The notes under the pieces were generated by a model. It was not told the origin of the DNA, made no database searches, and worked only from the letters and a program-made list of their open reading frames with translations. Below, piece by piece: positions 4,225-7,878 of a stretch of DNA of 7,878 bases (positions are counted from its first letter, which is position 1; every line of letters starts with the position of its first letter). Made by a program: the position numbers and the translations under genes. Source of the stretch: Gemmatimonadaceae bacterium (lineage in GTDB: Bacteria; Gemmatimonadota; Gemmatimonadetes; Gemmatimonadales; Gemmatimonadaceae); assembly GCA_017881545.1 (NCBI GenBank), contig JADGQU010000095.1:1-7878 (forward strand), given 5' to 3'.

Positions 4225-5802
4225 CTACTCACAAGCGCGCACCACGCGCCTCGCCGCGGGTGCGTGAGGGAATAGCGACAATGCCTGCCGCGCATAACCT
4301 CGGGCGACCGAACAATGCCCGCGCCGCGAATAGAGGTCCGCCACGCGAAGGTTGATGCGATAACTGCCCGGGTCCCACATCGCGCCGGTCACCCAGCCGG
4401 CCGTGTACGCCCCGCGGCCCACCGCGGTCATTGCCATTGTCTGCGTTACACTTCGGGCCGCTGAAGCAAGGGAAATCAGAACCAGCGCCGTCGCGCCGAG
4501 CCCCAGCGCCCGCGAGGAGACTTTCACTTCCCTCCCATTTCGACGAATTCCGCTCGCGGCACCGAGGATGCTCCACACCAGAAAGGGAGGAGCCGCAAGG
4601 ACGAGCACGGCGTCGAAGGCGCTGACCACCATCGTCATCACGATGGTTCCGGCCAGCACGCACTGCGCAAGTACGGCATCCGGATTCTGAAGCTCGCTCC
4701 ATCGCCTCAGCGCGCTGAAGAACAGAATGATGAAGGCTCCCAGCAAGGCGACCGTGGGAACGAACCCTCGCTCGGAGACGAACGCCACCCAGTCGCTGCT
4801 CGGCCACGGGTTCGCCGTCATGCCGTCATCGGCGAGCGACCGGTCGTTGGAGGGCGCGAAGCGAACGTACTCCACCGGCCAGTTGCCCGGCCCCACTCCA
4901 AATACCGGATTGGAGATTGCCATCTGGAGCGAGTTCCGATACTGGGCGATGCGTCCGCGCCCGCTTCCCTTCTTGTAGTCCACCACGCCGCGCGCGGTAT
5001 CCAGATAGGGTGATTCGCTGCTCCAGTTGAGAGTATTCGGAAGCGCGATTGCCACCATTCCACCGATCGCCACGGCGAGGCAGAGTCGCGCGAAGCGTCC
5101 ACCAATGTTGTCGCTGCCGCGCCAGTACTTACTCGATGCGATCATCGGCACGAGCAGCACTATCACGCCGAGGGCCACGGCGAGCCACGCAGCCCTTGAG
5201 CGCGACAACACCAGCGCCGCACCCAGAACCGCGCCGCCGAGGGAGCCGAGGAGAGCACCGAATGGGCGTCGCGCGGTGACCGTGCACCAGACGAGCGACG
5301 GCAATCCGATCACCGCCATGTGCGCCACGAAATTCCGGTTTCCGAAAGTGCCGCCCGGCGCCCGGTTGGCGCTGAAGTATTCCGTCTCAAAACCGTACGC
5401 CTGCGCCAGCGAGAGCGCGGCCGCGCACACGGCCGCAAGAGCGGCGGCGACAAGAATCGGCCGGTACGAGCCGCGCTCCGCCACCGAGCGCGCTCCCCAG
5501 AAGACGATCGCGCCGGAGATGCTTATGGCCACGGAACGCTGCGCGGCCCAGTGGTTCGTGGCAAAGATCGCCGAGGCGACGCTCCAGAGCAGGAACAGGG
5601 CGATGAGGCCGTCGACGAGATCAAAGGTGAGCGACCGACGCCGCGCGACCAGGATCGCGGCGATGATGAGTGCCGCGACGTGGAGCACGAGCTCCTTCGG
5701 CACGAAGTAGCGATCGAGCTCGAACACCTTATACGGCAGCGCGGCGATTACTACCAGAATCACCCCTGCCTGGATGACCAGCCTGATTAAGCGGTCCGTC
5801 AA
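4225..5802 (-). CDS. O-antigen ligase / Wzy_C-family polytopic membrane protein
   Basis: With the TTG start at 5802 the protein has 525 residues, about ten or more hydrophobic helices, and a soluble tail. Family signatures are GTFGNRNF (151-158), LSRSRAAWLA (199-208), the periplasmic NPVFGVGPGNW (298-308) and PWPSSDWVAFVSERG (332-346). These match the Wzy_C superfamily, which includes WaaL ligases, Wzy polymerases and pilin oligosaccharyltransferases that move lipid-linked glycans in the periplasm. The His usually present in the H(N/S)-x9-G motif of WaaL is replaced by PSSDW here. The tail (476-525) looks like a single tetratricopeptide-type helix pair. The start is uncertain: TTG overlaps the upstream TGA (TTGA), suggesting translational coupling, but no ribosome binding site is clear, and GTG 5763 or starts inside the upstream gene are possible. 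It is the last gene of the minus-strand group. Ligase, polymerase and protein-glycosylation roles remain open. Confidence 0.85.
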   Translation of the reverse strand: MTDRLIRLVIQAGVILVVIAALPYKVFELDRYFVPKELVLHVAALIIAAILVARRRSLTFDLVDGLIALFLLWSVASAIFATNHWAAQRSVAISISGAIVFWGARSVAERGSYRPILVAAALAAVCAAALSLAQAYGFETEYFSANRAPGGTFGNRNFVAHMAVIGLPSLVWCTVTARRPFGALLGSLGGAVLGAALVLSRSRAAWLAVALGVIVLLVPMIASSKYWRGSDNIGGRFARLCLAVAIGGMVAIALPNTLNWSSESPYLDTARGVVDYKKGSGRGRIAQYRNSLQMAISNPVFGVGPGNWPVEYVRFAPSNDRSLADDGMTANPWPSSDWVAFVSERGFVPTVALLGAFIILFFSALRRWSELQNPDAVLAQCVLAGTIVMTMVVSAFDAVLVLAAPPFLVWSILGAASGIRRNGREVKVSSRALGLGATALVLISLASAARSVTQTMAMTAVGRGAYTAGWVTGAMWDPGSYRINLRVADLYSRRGHCSVARGYARQALSLFPHAPAARRVVRACE

Positions 5803-6107
5803 CCGCGCCGGCGGAACAGCGATGTGAGCACGCCTCCCGACGCTCCACGCGCGCGGTTGACGCGTCCGAGTTGATCGAGCTCTCCCTTGTCGAGCCAGAT
5901 CCCTCCGCACTCGGGACACTCGTCGATCTTCACGTGCTCCGCGTGCTGCTCCTTGAGGTCGGCGCCGCAGCGAGGGCATTTGTTGTGGTGCGCTTTCCGC
6001 TCGGCATTCCTGCGCTCGGCGTCCAGCTTCAAGCGCATCTCATGGATGATCTCGAGGTTCTGCTTGCCGAAATACTCGTCTTCGTTCTTGCTCGGCTTGT
6101 CGACCAT
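5799..6107 (-). CDS. zf-TFIIB-like zinc-ribbon protein
   Basis: The 102-residue protein has a charged, probably helical N-terminal half (residues 1-42, with MRLKLDAERRNAERKAHH) and then a zinc ribbon with two CPxCG knuckles: CPRCG (C44, C47) and CPECGGIWLD (C64, C67). The second knuckle followed by G-I-W-L-D-x-G-E-L is diagnostic of the zf-TFIIB family (PF13453). Its function is poorly known; roles in nucleic-acid or protein binding are guesses. ATG 6107 has GGAG about 11 nt upstream (in TCCGGAGCGACGAG). A longer frame extends upstream to 6644, but it overlaps the barrel gene and is a shadow. The stop TGA overlaps the TTG start of the ligase-like gene, so the two are likely translated from one mRNA. 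The 92-nt gap to the upstream barrel gene contains an AT-rich GATATATTTT stretch that could be a promoter. Confidence 0.88.
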   Translation of the reverse strand: MVDKPSKNEDEYFGKQNLEIIHEMRLKLDAERRNAERKAHHNKCPRCGADLKEQHAEHVKIDECPECGGIWLDKGELDQLGRVNRARGASGGVLTSLFRRRG

Positions 6108-6199
6108 CGGTCTCGTCGCTCCGGATCTGGCTGTCGAAAATATATCTTCGGAAATCCCGAGCGACGTGTGGTGCCGGGAGTCAGGGCGGGTCTCGGCCC

Positions 6200-7878
6200 T
6201 TACCGAGCGAACCAGTACGTGGCCTTGACCAGGAATACGTTGCTCGGACGCCCAAAGATCCCCCTTGTCTCGCGACCCGTGCTGAAGTCGCCCTCGAACG
6301 GCAGGAAATCCTCGCGCTGCTGCTGCCACACGAAGAAAAGAGCGGATCCGGGACGGTATTCCCAGCGCACTACGGCATTGCCGCGCAGCGAGTGGGTACG
6401 AAAATCGGGGTTGTCGATCGAAAATGACGGCGCGACGCCGGGCCCGTCCGGATCTACCGTATAGGAAACAGTCTTCCCCGTTGTCGGATCGGGCACCGGC
6501 GTGATAGTGCTGGCGTTGTCTCGTCCGTAGACGACATACCGCTGCGTCGCCGGCGTCGCCAACTCCTTGAAGCCCTTGTAGCGGCCTGCCGAGGCAAATG
6601 GCTGCGCGTAGAGCTGGAATGACAGGAGTGGCGTCAGAGTCCATTCGACGCGGGTCGTCGCGGACAGTGTCGTCTGGAACAGATCGCTGAAGACGTAGCG
6701 CCGCCCATACGTCGTGGTCGCCAGCGCGTCGGTCGCACCGCGCACGAACTGAATGGTGTTGTGAAGGAGCGAGAGAGAGGGCGTCACGATCACATGAACC
6801 GAAGAGCTGGGCCGAATGTCGACGCCGAAGTTCACGTCTTTGGCGTAACCATGGGCTTCGTCACCGTAGTAGTCCGCGTAGACATCGTACGACACGGGCT
6901 TTCGCTTGTCGGTGAGGATCTCCGTCCAGGCGCCCCATTGCGTCGGCTGGCGGCCGCGCGGCCCTCCGCGCGTGAGGCGATCATCGATCTCGCCCGGATC
7001 GTATTCGGCGCCGCTGTAAATGGACCAGAGATTCGTCAGGTTGAGGGTCATCTGATTGAAGAGGCTCGTCCAAATTTTGTCGCCCCCGTGATTCCAGGCG
7101 TGATTCGTCCCCAGATACAGGTTGTAACCTCTGAGCAGCTTCCCGGGCTCGGTGTTGTTGTACGACCCACTCGCGCCGATGTTGCGGTAGTCGACGCGCC
7201 CCATGAAGCCGAGATCGTTCACCTCGAATCCGGGACTGATGTCCTTCGCCGTCGCGGAGAATGACCAGGTCCCCGATTTGATGAGGCCAAGCTTGGTCGA
7301 GTAGCCGGTGAGAGAAGTCGCGGCGGGATCGAGGCTGAGGTAGTCGGCGTCGGGCCGCTGGTAATACCTGGCGCTCGATTGCTGCGCACTCTGTATCACT
7401 GCAGTCGAGCCCTCGATGAGCGACCTGGACAGGGCGCCAGTCAGCGTCCACTGCCGGTTGGCCCAGCGGTGCTCGAAGTCGAGGCTGCCGACATCGGCGC
7501 TGGTGCGGAGCAGACTCTTGAATACGGTGTCGCTCAGATCGCGATTCACAGCGGTGCCGCCGAGCCCGATGATCGTGTTTCCCCCGCGAAAATCGTGACT
7601 GACCCGGCCGACGAAATAATTGGTGAGGGGCTCGACGGCGGTGGTCGATCTCTCGTTCGATGCGTCGATCACGCGCGCTGTCTCCTCGCCGGTGAGCGCG
7701 TTGAGCAGTCCTACCGTCCAGGGTCCGACCTTCCCCGTCAGCTTGCCCGCGCCGAGAATCGTCGTTGCGTCGGGCGCGTCCACGAATTGTCCGTCGGCGA
7801 AACGCTGGGGAGACCGCCCGATTCGCCGTGAGTAGAAAATCTGCTGGTTGCCGTACGACGGTCCGCCGCTGATCGACC
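6200..7878 (-). CDS. DUF5916-type outer-membrane beta-barrel protein, C-terminal part; 5' end outside window
   Basis: The frame is open to the right edge, so 558 residues of a longer protein are visible. The first readable residues, ISGGPSYGNQQIFYSRRIGR, followed by ILGAGKLTGKVGPWTVGLLN, are characteristic of the DUF5916 domain, usually found behind an N-terminal carbohydrate-binding family 9-like domain, which would be outside the window. The rest is a chain of alternating amphipathic strands with many aromatic residues, such as YFVGRVSHDF, NDLGFMGRVDYRNIGASGSY, WSIYSGAEYD, VHVIVTPSLSLLHN and RTHSLRGNAVVRWEYRPGSALFFVWQQQ, as expected for an outer-membrane barrel. It ends KATYWFAR, close to the usual aromatic barrel end. 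Its function is unknown; related proteins are annotated only as DUF5916 or carbohydrate-binding proteins. A GTG at 7783 is not the start, since family sequence continues upstream of it. It ends 92 nt before the zinc-ribbon gene on the same strand. Confidence 0.88.
   Translation of the reverse strand, partial: SISGGPSYGNQQIFYSRRIGRSPQRFADGQFVDAPDATTILGAGKLTGKVGPWTVGLLNALTGEETARVIDASNERSTTAVEPLTNYFVGRVSHDFRGGNTIIGLGGTAVNRDLSDTVFKSLLRTSADVGSLDFEHRWANRQWTLTGALSRSLIEGSTAVIQSAQQSSARYYQRPDADYLSLDPAATSLTGYSTKLGLIKSGTWSFSATAKDISPGFEVNDLGFMGRVDYRNIGASGSYNNTEPGKLLRGYNLYLGTNHAWNHGGDKIWTSLFNQMTLNLTNLWSIYSGAEYDPGEIDDRLTRGGPRGRQPTQWGAWTEILTDKRKPVSYDVYADYYGDEAHGYAKDVNFGVDIRPSSSVHVIVTPSLSLLHNTIQFVRGATDALATTTYGRRYVFSDLFQTTLSATTRVEWTLTPLLSFQLYAQPFASAGRYKGFKELATPATQRYVVYGRDNASTITPVPDPTTGKTVSYTVDPDGPGVAPSFSIDNPDFRTHSLRGNAVVRWEYRPGSALFFVWQQQREDFLPFEGDFSTGRETRGIFGRPSNVFLVKATYWFAR

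Noticed and set aside
5027..5710. Long plus-strand frame antisense to the ligase-like gene
   Set aside because: Low-complexity Ala/Arg/Thr composition, no domain, and full overlap with a gene with clear family motifs.
5871..6464. 197-residue plus-strand frame antisense to zinc-ribbon and barrel genes
   Set aside because: It spans two well-supported minus-strand genes and shows no recognisable motif.
1..7878. CRISPR array, insertion sequence or defence system
   Set aside because: No regularly spaced repeats, transposase, nuclease or toxin-antitoxin motifs were found on either strand.

Overview
The window looks like a piece of chromosome from a member of the Gemmatimonadota or a close relative in the FCB group. 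This is an inference. It rests on the GC-rich coding sequence, the type IV pilin N-termini, a DUF5117/DUF4953-type zinc metalloprotease, and a DUF5916-type outer-membrane barrel, which are often seen together in that phylum. No rRNA or other phylogenetic marker is present to prove it.

Layout from left to right. (1) Positions 1-978 (+) hold the C-terminal part of a large secreted or periplasmic zinc-dependent metalloprotease, cut by the window edge. (2) A bidirectional hairpin terminator at about 1079-1121 separates it from a minus-strand pair: a small secreted protein of unknown family (2092 to 1553) followed 48 nt later by a type IV pilin-like protein (1504 to 1136). (3) A tRNA-Pro(CGG) gene on the plus strand (2415-2488) follows, with a candidate extended -10 promoter, a leader hairpin and a strong terminator. 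(4) A second, paralogous pilin lies on the minus strand (3107 to 2736) with its own terminator. (5) A 400-nt non-coding divergent region (3108-3511) separates pilin 2 from a family 2 glycosyltransferase (3512-4198, +). (6) On the minus strand, in transcription order, come a DUF5916-like outer-membrane barrel protein (cut by the right edge, ending at 6200), a 102-residue zf-TFIIB-like zinc-ribbon protein (6107 to 5799), and an O-antigen ligase/Wzy_C-family membrane protein (5802 to 4225). The ligase start codon overlaps the zinc-ribbon stop.

The common theme is the cell envelope: pilins, a secreted protein that may be pilus-associated, a glycosyltransferase, a lipid-linked-glycan ligase or polymerase, and an outer-membrane barrel. 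One speculative reading is that the glycosyltransferase and the ligase-like protein make or transfer a surface glycan, possibly onto the neighbouring pilins, as pilin glycosylation ligases do elsewhere. The clearest unusual points are the two paralogous pilins, whose divergence is concentrated in the C-terminal disulfide-type loop and whose terminators appear to have been duplicated with them, and the Wzy_C protein, which lacks the His usually found in the conserved periplasmic motif. I see no CRISPR array, insertion sequence, phage gene or defence system.
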